From positions 1 through 53,439 of the forward strand of contig NZ_DASZGI010000020.1 in NCBI RefSeq assembly GCF_035938995.1: 53,439 bases of DNA, given 5' to 3'. The notes under the pieces are model-generated. The model had not been told where the DNA came from, did no database searches, and saw only the letters and a list, made by a program, of their open reading frames with translations. This document shows, piece by piece, positions 16,390 to 23,899 of the stretch (position 1 is its first letter; the number at the start of each line of letters is the position of its first letter). Both the position numbers and the translations under genes were made by a program. Source of the stretch: DASZGI01 sp035938995. Its GTDB lineage: Bacteria; Actinomycetota; Actinomycetes; Streptomycetales; Catenulisporaceae.

Positions 16390-16470
16390 GCGACCGGCCG
16401 CCTGTGACCCGGCCGCTGTGCGATCTAGCAACCGTGTGATCCATCAACCTGTGATCCAGCAACCGTGTGA
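16390..16470. repeat. 14-16-base tandem repeats upstream of the LapA-like gene
   Basis: Degenerate units run from GCGACCGGCCGCCT through GTGTGATCCATCAACC and TGTGATCCAGCAACC; GATC cores lie at 16422, 16438 and 16453. They occupy the 5' flank of the minus-strand gene, probably its promoter region. Confidence 0.65.
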
Positions 16471-16627
16471 CGCCGCGCGATCCGCCCTTCCTTAGTCATC
16501 TTCCCGGCCTAGTGGCGGACGATGCCGCGCCACGCCCCGGATGGCGGAACCGGCCGCCTCCTGAGTCCCGCTTGAGCGCTCCCCGGGCGATCCGCCGGAC
16601 GTAACCGAAGCGTGGTTTAGTGGCTTC

Positions 16628-16936
16628 ATGGAAGTCGCCAACCGCCGGGACAACCCGTCACCCGCCCGCGCGCTGCGGGCGGTGGCCGCGGAATGGCCGT
16701 TCGCGGTCGTCTTCGGCAGCGCCACGGTAGCCGTGATCATGGTCTCGCTCGGCGGTCTGAAACGCGGGCTGACCGTGCTCGGCGCCGCGCTGCTGGTCGG
16801 CTCGGTGCTGCGGTTCGTGCTCTCCCCGTCGCGGGCCGGGCTGCTCGCCGTGCGGCGGCGCGGGGTGGACGTGATCACCATGGCGCTGCTCGGCGTTCTG
16901 CTGCTGATCCTGGCCATGATCACCGACACGCTGTAA
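16628..16936 (+). CDS. DUF3017 domain-containing membrane protein
   Basis: A 102-residue protein with three hydrophobic helices (FAVVFGSATVAVIMVSL, GLTVLGAALLVGSVL, VITMALLGVLLLILAMI) and an SPSRAGLLAVRRR loop, as in the DUF3017 family found near folD and mdh in streptomycetes. Function unknown. No ribosome site is seen; a weak TTTAGT lies 6 bases before the ATG, so the message may be leaderless. Confidence 0.85.
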   Translation: MEVANRRDNPSPARALRAVAAEWPFAVVFGSATVAVIMVSLGGLKRGLTVLGAALLVGSVLRFVLSPSRAGLLAVRRRGVDVITMALLGVLLLILAMITDTL

Positions 16937-17030
16937 CGCGCCTGCGAGCGGCGGCCGTCCGGTCCGTCGCCTTTGCCGGACCTGGTTTCCCGCACCCGCC
17001 GCGACCGGGGTAGGCTCGGCTCCGGCGAAT

Positions 17031-17048
17031 TATCTTGACGCCAAGATA
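17031..17048. promoter_or_regulatory. Palindromic operator over the icd -10 region
   Basis: TATCTTG-ACGC-CAAGATA is a perfect 7-4-7 inverted repeat. Its left arm contains TATCTT, a good -10 box 57 bases before icd. The shape fits a MarR-type dimer site; in S. coelicolor the MarR regulator TamR is reported to control idh, but I cannot confirm that the site is the same. Confidence 0.6.
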
Positions 17049-17092
17049 CCTTGCCGCAGCCAACCCGCCGTGCGAGAAGGACGCAGCCGCCC

Positions 17093-18313
17093 ATGCCCAA
17101 GATCAAGGTAGCCAACCCGGTCGTCGAGCTCGACGGCGACGAGATGACCCGGATCATCTGGCAGTCCATCAAGGACTCGCTGATCCTGCCGTATCTGGAC
17201 GTCGACCTGAAGTACCACGACCTCGGCATCGAGCACCGCGACGCCACCGACGACCAGGTCACCGTCGACGCCGCGAACGCCATCAAGCAGTACGGCGTCG
17301 GGGTCAAGTGCGCCACGATCACCCCGGACGAGGCCCGGGTCGAGGAGTTCGGCCTCAAGAAGATGTGGCGCTCGCCCAACGGCACCATCCGCAACATCCT
17401 CGGCGGCGTGATCTTCCGCGAGCCGATCATCATGAGCAACGTGCCGCGCCTGGTGCCCGGCTGGACCAAGCCGATCGTGGTCGGCCGTCACGCGTTCGGC
17501 GACCAGTACCGCGCCACCGACCTGAAGATCCCCGGCCCCGGCACCCTCACCCTGACCTACACCCCGAAGGACGGCTCCGAGCCGATCGAGATCGAGGTCT
17601 TCGACTTCCCCGGCGCCGGGGTGGCGCTGGCCATGTACAACCTCGACGAGTCGATCCGCGACTTCGCCCGCGCCTCGCTGCGCTACGGCCTGGCCCGCAA
17701 CTACCCGGTGTACCTGTCCACCAAGAACACCATCCTCAAGGCCTATGACGGCCGGTTCAAGGACATCTTCCAGGAGGTGTTCGAGACCGAGTTCAAGGCC
17801 GACTTCGAGGCCGCCGGGCTCACCTACGAGCACCGCCTGATCGACGACATGGTCGCCGCCGCGCTCAAGTGGGAGGGCGGCTACGTCTGGGCCTGCAAGA
17901 ACTACGACGGCGACGTGCAGTCCGACACCGTGGCCCAGGGCTACGGCTCGCTCGGCCTGATGACCAGCGTGCTGATGACGCCGGACGGCCGCACCGTCGA
18001 GGCCGAGGCCGCGCACGGCACCGTCACCCGTCACTATCGCCAGCACCAGCAGGGCAAGGCGACCTCGACCAACCCGATCGCCTCGATCTACGCCTGGACC
18101 CGCGGCCTGGCGCACCGCGGCAAGCTGGACAGCACCCCCGAAGTCACCGCGTTCGCCGAGACCCTGGAGCGGGTCTGCGTCTCCACCGTCGAGGGCGGCC
18201 AGATGACCAAGGACCTGGCCCTGCTCATCGCCCCCGACGCGCCGTGGCTGACCACGCAGGAGTTCCTGGGCGCGCTGGACGAGAATCTCAAGGCCGCGCT
18301 GGCCAAGGCATAA
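17093..18313 (+). CDS. icd: NADP-dependent isocitrate dehydrogenase
   Basis: Oxidises isocitrate to 2-oxoglutarate with NADP. The 406-residue length, the opening KIKVANPVVELDGDEMTRI and the segments SPNGTIRN, NYDGDVQSD and EAAHGTVTRH mark the homodimeric type (the one also found in eukaryotes), not the E. coli type or the large monomeric type. ATG at 17093 has AGAAGGA about 10 bases upstream; the 5' leader carries the palindrome at 17031-17048. A strong terminator follows, so icd is monocistronic. Confidence 0.96.
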   Translation: MPKIKVANPVVELDGDEMTRIIWQSIKDSLILPYLDVDLKYHDLGIEHRDATDDQVTVDAANAIKQYGVGVKCATITPDEARVEEFGLKKMWRSPNGTIRNILGGVIFREPIIMSNVPRLVPGWTKPIVVGRHAFGDQYRATDLKIPGPGTLTLTYTPKDGSEPIEIEVFDFPGAGVALAMYNLDESIRDFARASLRYGLARNYPVYLSTKNTILKAYDGRFKDIFQEVFETEFKADFEAAGLTYEHRLIDDMVAAALKWEGGYVWACKNYDGDVQSDTVAQGYGSLGLMTSVLMTPDGRTVEAEAAHGTVTRHYRQHQQGKATSTNPIASIYAWTRGLAHRGKLDSTPEVTAFAETLERVCVSTVEGGQMTKDLALLIAPDAPWLTTQEFLGALDENLKAALAKA

Positions 18314-18376
18314 AGCCGCGCCACGGCCCGAACGCAGTGTCGTGCTGCGTTTCGGTGTCGTGCTGCTTCTCACAGG

Positions 18377-18414
18377 CCGGGCGGCGGGCGCCGACGTCCG
18401 GGCGCCCGGCCCGG
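18377..18414 (+). terminator. Terminator of icd
   Basis: A 14-bp GC stem with a two-base bulge (arms 18377-18392 and 18401-18414, loop of 8). It is followed six bases later by TAGCGT (18420-18425), a candidate -10 box for mdh. Confidence 0.7.
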
Positions 18415-18419
18415 AGGAG

Positions 18420-18425
18420 TAGCGT
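18420..18425 (+). promoter_or_regulatory. Candidate -10 box for mdh
   Basis: TAGCGT fits TAnnnT and lies just past the icd terminator, giving a leader of about 70 bases. Confidence 0.35.
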
Positions 18426-18504
18426 TTCAGCGAGGTAACCACACATCCCAGACTCGTCGTCCGACGCCGGCGAACCCGGCGCCGGTGTGCCAGGAGTACG
18501 CGAT

Positions 18505-19494
18505 ATGACCCGCACCCCCGTGAATGTGACCGTCACCGGCGCCGCCGGCCAGATCGGTTACTCGCTGCTGTTCCGCATCGGCGCCGGCCACCTGCTCGGC
18601 CCGGACGTCCCCGTCAGGCTGCGGCTGCTCGAGATCCCCCAGGCGGTCAAGGCGGCCGAGGGCGTCGCCATGGAGTTGGACGACTGCGCCTTCCCGCTGC
18701 TGGCCGGGATCGACATCTTCGACGACCCGGTACCCGCCTTCGCCGGGGCGAACATCGCGCTGCTGGTCGGCGCCCGCCCGCGCACCGCCGGGATGGAGCG
18801 CGGCGACCTGCTGTCGGCCAACGGCGGCATCTTCAAGCCGCAGGGCCGGGCCATCAACGACGGCGCCGCGGACGACGTGCGGGTCCTGGTGGTCGGCAAC
18901 CCGGCCAACACCAACGCGCTGATCGCCGCGAACCACGCTCCGGACGTGCCGAAGTCCCGGTTCACCGCGATGACCCGGCTCGACCACAACCGCGCCGTCG
19001 CGCAGGTGGCCAAGAAGGCCGGGGTGCCGGTCTCGGAGATCTCCAACCTCACCATCTGGGGCAACCACTCGGCGACCCAGTACCCGGACCTGTTCAACGC
19101 GCGCATCGGCGGCAAGAACGCGGCCGAGGTCGTGGCTGACCAGGCCTGGCTGGAGAACGACTTCATCCCGACGGTCGCCAAGCGCGGCGCGGCGATCATC
19201 GCGGCGCGCGGGCTGTCGTCCGCGGCGTCGGCCGCCTCCGCGGCGCTGGACCACGTCCACACCTGGTTCAACGGGACCACCGAGGGCGACTGGACCTCGA
19301 TGGGCATCGTGTCCGACGGCTCCTACGGCGTGCCCGAGGGACTGGTCTCCTCGTTCCCGGTGACCACCGGGAACGGCGAGTACCAGATCGTGCAGGGTCT
19401 GGACGTCAACGACTTCTCCCGCGCCCGCATCGACGCGACGGTCAAGGAGCTCGAGGAGGAGCGTACGGCGGTCCGCGAGCTCGGCCTCATCTGA
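18505..19494 (+). CDS. mdh: Malate dehydrogenase
   Basis: Interconverts malate and oxaloacetate with NAD. A 329-residue protein of the long-chain group: nucleotide-binding TGAAGQIGYSL, substrate arginines in GARPRTAGMERGD, NPANTNA, LDHNRA and the catalytic histidine in WGNHSATQYPD. ATG at 18505 has AGGAG eight bases upstream. It is separated from icd by a terminator, so the two TCA genes are independently transcribed; another strong hairpin follows the gene. Confidence 0.97.
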   Translation: MTRTPVNVTVTGAAGQIGYSLLFRIGAGHLLGPDVPVRLRLLEIPQAVKAAEGVAMELDDCAFPLLAGIDIFDDPVPAFAGANIALLVGARPRTAGMERGDLLSANGGIFKPQGRAINDGAADDVRVLVVGNPANTNALIAANHAPDVPKSRFTAMTRLDHNRAVAQVAKKAGVPVSEISNLTIWGNHSATQYPDLFNARIGGKNAAEVVADQAWLENDFIPTVAKRGAAIIAARGLSSAASAASAALDHVHTWFNGTTEGDWTSMGIVSDGSYGVPEGLVSSFPVTTGNGEYQIVQGLDVNDFSRARIDATVKELEEERTAVRELGLI

Positions 19495-19532
19495 GCCGCT
19501 CCGCCTCGAGCGCGGACTCGAACCCCCGACCG

Positions 19533-19563
19533 CCCGGGACGGCCGCACACAAGCCGTCCCGGG
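19533..19563 (+). terminator. Terminator of mdh
   Basis: A perfect 11-bp stem, CCCGGGACGGC (19533-19543) with GCCGTCCCGGG (19553-19563), loop of 9 bases, 39 bases after the stop. Confidence 0.8.
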
Positions 19564-19634
19564 CTGTAGGGGTTTCCCGCTGTCCGGAACAAGGGCATGT
19601 CTAGGTGGGCCCTCGGACGATAGCGTGCGATCTC

Positions 19635-21296
19635 ATGAGCCACATCACCGAGATCGCCGACCGCTACGTCGAGCGCGCCGCCGCCTTGGACCCCGTGGGC
19701 GCCACCTTCTGCGGCATCGACGGGTACGAAGACAAGATGATCGACCTGAGCCCGGTCGGCTTCGTGGCGCGCACCGAGCTGGAGCGGGACACCCTCGCGA
19801 AGCTGGCCGCCGCCGAGCCCCGCGACGAACGCGAGCGGATCGCCCGGGAGGCCATGCAGGAGCGCCTCGGCTTGGCGGTCGAGGAGTACGAGGCGGGCGA
19901 CACCACCAGCCGGCTCAACGTGCTGGCCAGCTGGATGCAGGGGGTGCGGCAGGCGTTCGACCTCATGCCGCTCGAGGGCGAGCAGGCGCAGCGCAACATC
20001 GCCGCGCGGATGGACGCGGTGTCCACCGCCTACTCCGGACTGCGGCGCACCTACCTCGAGGCCGCCAAGCACGGCCGCACCGCCGCGCGCCGACAGGTGC
20101 TGGCCTGCGCAGCGCAGGCCGCGGACTGGTCCTCGGGCGAGACCGACTTCTACGCCGGCCTGGTCGAGCGCACCGGCGCCGAGGGGGCGCTGCGCACCGA
20201 CCTGGAGCGCGCGGCGGCGAAGGCCCGCGCCGCCACCGCCGAGTTCGGCCGCTTCCTGGAGCGCGAACTGCTGCCCACCGCCCGGGAGGATGACGCGGCC
20301 GGCCGCGACTGGTACGCCCGCGCCTCGCGCTCGTTCCTCGGCGCGGCGATCGACCTCGACGAGGCGTATGAGTGGGGCTGGTCGGAGGTCAAGCGGCTCG
20401 AGGCGGAGATGACCCGGGTCGCCGGGCTCGTCGTCCCCGGCGGCGGCGTGGACGACGCGGTCGCCGCGCTCGACGCCGACCCGCAGCGCAAGATCACCGG
20501 CGCCGCGAACTACCGCGCCTGGATGCAGGACCTCGGCGACCGGACCATCGCCGAGCTGCACGGCAGGCACTTCGACATCCCCGAGCCCGCCCGGCGGATC
20601 GAGGCGATGATCGCGCCCACCAGCGACGGCGGCGTGTACTACACCCAGCCGAGCGAGGACTTCAGCCGCCCCGGACGCATGTGGTGGGCGGTGCCGGGGG
20701 GCCTTGAGGAGTTCTCGACCTGGCGCGAGGTCACCACCGTGTACCACGAAGGCGTCCCGGGCCATCACCTCCAGTGCTCGCAGGCCGTGTACCAGCGGGA
20801 AAAGCTCAACCGCTGGCAGCGCTTGATGTGCTGGGTGTCCGGCCACGGCGAGGGCTGGGCGTTGTACGCCGAGCGGCTCATGGAAGAGCTCGGATACCTC
20901 GAGGACCCCGGCGAGCTGCTCGGCATGCTCGACGCGCAGATGCTGCGGGCCGCGCGCGTCGTGGTGGACCTGGGCGTGCACCTGAAGCTGCCGGTCCCCA
21001 AGGGCGTCTGGAACGGGCACGAGGGCGAGGTGTGGAACGCGGACCTGGCGTGGGAGTTCCTGCGCAGCCACACCCGGACCGAAGAGGGCATGCTGCGCTT
21101 CGAGCTGGACCGCTACCTCGGCTGGCCCGGTCAGGCGCCCTCGTACAAGCTCGGGGAGCGGATCTGGCTCCAGTCCCGCGAGGAGGCCAAGGCGCGCAAG
21201 GGCGCCGCGTTCGACCTCAAGGAGTTCCACGCGCAGGCACTCTCGCTCGGCTCGATGGGGCTGGACCCGCTGCGGGCCGCGCTCGCCCGCCTGTGA
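19635..21296 (+). CDS. DUF885 family metallopeptidase-like hydrolase
   Basis: A 553-residue cytoplasmic protein of the DUF885 family, which is related to zinc carboxypeptidases. It has the metal-binding HEGVPGHHLQ motif and the downstream GEGWALYAERLMEELG helix that supplies the glutamate ligand, plus a Tyr/Arg-rich C-terminus. Substrate is unknown. No ribosome site lies before the ATG at 19635; TAGCGT at 19621-19626 is 8 bases upstream, so the message may be leaderless. Confidence 0.88.
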   Translation: MSHITEIADRYVERAAALDPVGATFCGIDGYEDKMIDLSPVGFVARTELERDTLAKLAAAEPRDERERIAREAMQERLGLAVEEYEAGDTTSRLNVLASWMQGVRQAFDLMPLEGEQAQRNIAARMDAVSTAYSGLRRTYLEAAKHGRTAARRQVLACAAQAADWSSGETDFYAGLVERTGAEGALRTDLERAAAKARAATAEFGRFLERELLPTAREDDAAGRDWYARASRSFLGAAIDLDEAYEWGWSEVKRLEAEMTRVAGLVVPGGGVDDAVAALDADPQRKITGAANYRAWMQDLGDRTIAELHGRHFDIPEPARRIEAMIAPTSDGGVYYTQPSEDFSRPGRMWWAVPGGLEEFSTWREVTTVYHEGVPGHHLQCSQAVYQREKLNRWQRLMCWVSGHGEGWALYAERLMEELGYLEDPGELLGMLDAQMLRAARVVVDLGVHLKLPVPKGVWNGHEGEVWNADLAWEFLRSHTRTEEGMLRFELDRYLGWPGQAPSYKLGERIWLQSREEAKARKGAAFDLKEFHAQALSLGSMGLDPLRAALARL

Positions 21297-21474
21297 TCGA
21301 GAGCTGACGGTCTGGCCGGGCCGGCCGCCGGGGGTATTCGTCGCCTGACATGGTCGGCGAACCCCCCGAATGCGCGCGTGCTCCACCTGAGTGGCCGATC
21401 CGGGCATGCGCCGGTGCCCGGTCCGAAGGAGCCTGAGGGGGTCCTTCGCGGCAACACGACGAAAGGAGCACGCG

Positions 21475-21747
21475 ATGGCCGGCAAATTCGAGGTGTACAA
21501 GGACGCCAAGGGCAAGCACCGCTTCCGACTCAAGGCCGGGAACGGGCAGATCATCGCGGTCGGCGAGGCCTATGACTCGATGGCGGACTGCATGAACGGG
21601 ATCGAGTCGATCCGCTCGAACGCGCCCGCCGCCACGGTGGTCGACATGACCTCGTCCGGGGCGACCTCCAAGCCGATGACCGCCAAGCCGATGGGCGTGA
21701 AGCCGATGGCGAAGCCCGAGGTGAAGCGCAATACCACCGTCGCGTGA
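21475..21747 (+). CDS. YegP-like DUF1508 domain protein
   Basis: A 90-residue protein. Residues 1-50 are one DUF1508 repeat: GKFEVYKDAKGKHRFRLKAGNGQIIA, then YDSMADCMNGIESIR. The C-terminal 35 residues are a Lys/Met/Pro tail with KPM repeats. The family is small, soluble and of unknown function. AAAGGAG lies 8 bases before the ATG. Confidence 0.88.
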   Translation: MAGKFEVYKDAKGKHRFRLKAGNGQIIAVGEAYDSMADCMNGIESIRSNAPAATVVDMTSSGATSKPMTAKPMGVKPMAKPEVKRNTTVA

Positions 21748-21780
21748 CGACACCCCGTCCACGCACGGCGGCATGAGCGT

Positions 21781-21817
21781 CCGGGTGGTGGCCCCCGGAT
21801 CGGAGGCCACCACCCGG
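21781..21817. terminator. Bidirectional terminator between the DUF1508 and Lrp genes
   Basis: A perfect 13-bp stem, CCGGGTGGTGGCC (21781-21793) with GGCCACCACCCGG (21805-21817), lies between convergent genes. Confidence 0.85.
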
Positions 21818-21819
21818 CG

Positions 21820-22257
21820 TCAGCGCCGGTCGATGAGGCGGGACAGGACGAGCACCGACTTGGTCTGCTGCACGAACGGCGCCATCCGTACCCGCTCAAG
21901 CACAGCTTCCAGGTGGGCCGTGTCCCTGGTGCGCAGATGCAGCAGCGCGTCGGCCTCCCCGGTGACCGTGTACGCGGCGATGATCTCCGGGGTGCTGTCC
22001 ATGGCCGTGCGGATCGCGTCGGGGGACGTGCGCCCGGTGCAGTACAGCTCGACGAACGCCTCGGTGGTCCAGCCCAGCGCCGCCGGGTCGACCAGCGCGG
22101 TGAACCCCGTGATCAGGCCCCGCTCGCGCAACCGGTCGACCCGCCGCTTCACCGCGGGAGCGGACAGGCCCACCTGCTCCCCGATCTCGGCATAGGGCGC
22201 GCGGGCGTCCCGCAGGAGGCAGCCGATGATCTGCTCGTCCGTCTGGTCCGTATGCAC
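21820..22257 (-). CDS. Lrp/AsnC family transcriptional regulator
   Basis: A 145-residue regulator. Residues 1-55 form the winged helix-turn-helix (DEQIIGCLLRDAR, then LSAPAVKRRVDRLRERG); residues 65-140 are the RAM ligand-binding domain with YTVTGEADALLHLRTRD. Such proteins sense amino acids. The target is not clear from context: it is divergent from the CNNM protein gene. Start is GTG with no ribosome site; TAAACT is 6 bases upstream, so the transcript is probably leaderless. Confidence 0.92.
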   Translation of the reverse strand: MHTDQTDEQIIGCLLRDARAPYAEIGEQVGLSAPAVKRRVDRLRERGLITGFTALVDPAALGWTTEAFVELYCTGRTSPDAIRTAMDSTPEIIAAYTVTGEADALLHLRTRDTAHLEAVLERVRMAPFVQQTKSVLVLSRLIDRR

Positions 22258-22263
22258 GCGGCG

Positions 22264-22269
22264 AGTTTA
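22264..22269 (-). promoter_or_regulatory. -10 box of the leaderless Lrp gene
   Basis: TAAACT on the minus strand fits TAnnnT and stands exactly 6 bases before the GTG start. Confidence 0.55.
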
Positions 22270-22352
22270 GGGCGCCCGCTGGTCGGCATGAGCCCCGCTT
22301 GTGTCTGCGGGCTCCGGCGCATCGTGGCAGTCACCCGAATGCCCGGCCTCGA

Positions 22353-22358
22353 TAGACT
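22353..22358 (+). promoter_or_regulatory. -10 box before the CNNM upstream ORF
   Basis: TAGACT (in GATAGACT) fits the TAnnnT consensus and lies 7 bases before an ATG at 22366. Confidence 0.6.
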
Positions 22359-22365
22359 CTTCCGT

Positions 22366-22512
22366 ATGGGTACAAGAAGTACCGGATCCGGATCGAGCGG
22401 CCCGGACCCCAGCGGACATAGACCGGCGTGCGCGCCACCCTCCGAGATCCACTCCCGGGCCCCCCACGCCTGCGAGCCGGAGCCGACCGGGCAGGTGCAG
22501 CGCACGCCGTGA
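22366..22512 (+). CDS. Leaderless 48-codon upstream ORF coupled to the CNNM gene
   Basis: ATG 7 bases after a -10 box opens a 48-codon frame that ends in TGA at 22510-22512, overlapping the GTG (22509-22511) of the CNNM gene. The predicted peptide begins MGTRSTGSGSSGPDPSG, is Ser/Pro/Gly-rich and resembles no known protein. It may exist only so that ribosomes loaded at the 5' end deliver translation to the next gene, which has only a weak ribosome site. Not shown to be translated. Confidence 0.45.
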   Translation: MGTRSTGSGSSGPDPSGHRPACAPPSEIHSRAPHACEPEPTGQVQRTP

Positions 22513-23867
22513 ATCCCACCGTCCTGTCCTGCATCATCGTCCTCGCCCTGATCCTGATCGAAGCGCTCTTCGTGGCGTCCGAGATCGCCCTGGTCTCCCT
22601 GCGGGAAGGCCAGCTCCAGGCGCTCGCCGGATCGGGCGGCAAGCGCGGCGCCATCGTCGCGCGCCTGGTCAGCGAGCCGAACCGGTTCCTGGCCACGGTC
22701 CAGATCGGCGTCACCCTCACCGCGCTGCTCTCGTCCGCCTACGGCGCGACCACCCTGTCCGAGAGCGCCAAGCGCGCGCTCGTGCGGGCAGGGCTCACCT
22801 CGGGCCTGGCCGGGTTCGTCGGCCTGGTCGGCGTCACGATGATCATCTCCTTCGTGACCCTCGTCATCGGCGAACTGGCGCCCAAGCGCCTCGCGCTGCA
22901 GCGCGCCGAATCCACCGCCAAGACCGTCGCGCCCTTCCTGCAGGGCATGTCCCGGCTGGTCCGCCCGGTGATCTGGCTGCTCTCGGTCTGCACCGACGGC
23001 ATCGTGCGGCTGTTCGGCGGCGACCCGGCCGCCTCACGCGAGCAGGTCACCGAGGCGGAACTGCGCCAGATGGTCGCCTCCACCGAGAGCCTGACCTCGG
23101 ATGAGCGCCGGCTGATCGACGAGGTCTTCGGCGCCGGGGACCGCCAGCTGCGCGAGATGCTGGTGCCGCGCACCGAGGTGACGTTCCTGGACGGCGCGCT
23201 GAGCCTGGCCGAGGCCGCCGAGCTGATCGAGCGCAGCCCGCACTCGCGCTACCCGGTCACCGACCAGTCGGCCGACAACATCGTCGGCTTCGTCCACGTG
23301 CGCGACCTGCTCGTCCCCGACGCCGCCGAGAAGGCCGAGCGGGTCGCCGAGCTGGCCCGGCCGGTCATATTCCTGCCCGGCACCAAGCACGTGCTCTCCG
23401 CCCTTTCAGAGATGCGCCGCGACTCGTTCCACCTGGCCATCGTGGTCGACGAGTACGGCGGCACCGCGGGGATCGTGACCCTCGAGGACCTGGTCGAGGA
23501 GCTGATCGGCGACATCCGCGACGAGTACGACGTGGCCGGCGCCCTGGTCACCCGGTTGCGCGACGGCGACCTGGAGCTGGACGGGCTGATCAGCCTGGAC
23601 GACTTCGCCGAGGAGACCGGGATCGAGCTGACCGACGGCCCGTACGAGACCCTCGCCGGGTACATCGTGGCGCGGCTCGGCCGGGTCGCCGAGGTGGGCG
23701 ACCGGGTAGCGTTCGACGGCCTGAGCTTGACCGTGCACGCGATGGACGGCCGCCGCATCTCGCGCGTCCGCCTCTCGCGCGCCGAGAGCGCACAGGCGCA
23801 GCCCGAGCCGAGCGAGGGCGAGCTGGTGCCGGGCGAGCAGAGGCGAGGCATTCGCCGGGACGGATGA
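22509..23867 (+). CDS. CNNM/HlyC family transporter-like protein
   Basis: A 452-residue membrane protein. Residues 1-190 form the DUF21/CNNM transmembrane domain (four helices; the first is VLSCIIVLALILIEALFVASE), followed by two CBS domains (with SHSRYPV and IVVDEYGGTAGIVTLEDLVEELIGDI split over the pair) and a CorC/HlyC C-terminal domain. Relatives are linked to magnesium or cobalt efflux; the older label hemolysin is historical. The GTG start overlaps the stop of an upstream short ORF and its own TGA overlaps an ATG (23864) in frame with trpS. Confidence 0.9.
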   Translation: MNPTVLSCIIVLALILIEALFVASEIALVSLREGQLQALAGSGGKRGAIVARLVSEPNRFLATVQIGVTLTALLSSAYGATTLSESAKRALVRAGLTSGLAGFVGLVGVTMIISFVTLVIGELAPKRLALQRAESTAKTVAPFLQGMSRLVRPVIWLLSVCTDGIVRLFGGDPAASREQVTEAELRQMVASTESLTSDERRLIDEVFGAGDRQLREMLVPRTEVTFLDGALSLAEAAELIERSPHSRYPVTDQSADNIVGFVHVRDLLVPDAAEKAERVAELARPVIFLPGTKHVLSALSEMRRDSFHLAIVVDEYGGTAGIVTLEDLVEELIGDIRDEYDVAGALVTRLRDGDLELDGLISLDDFAEETGIELTDGPYETLAGYIVARLGRVAEVGDRVAFDGLSLTVHAMDGRRISRVRLSRAESAQAQPEPSEGELVPGEQRRGIRRDG

Positions 23868-23887
23868 AGTCCGGGGCAGGCGTCTGC

Positions 23888-23893
23888 GAGAAT
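23888..23893 (+). promoter_or_regulatory. Candidate -10 box of a leaderless trpS transcript
   Basis: GAGAAT lies 6 bases before the ATG at 23900, within TCTGCGAGAATG, the same 12 bases found before folD. Confidence 0.45.
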
Positions 23894-23899
23894 GTGTAC

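Noticed and set aside
19514..19530. tRNA-like T-loop sequence (complement of GGACTCGAACCCCCGAC)
   Set aside because: It looks like the GTTCGAGTCC part of a tRNA, but the T-stem does not pair and no acceptor or anticodon stem can be built around it.
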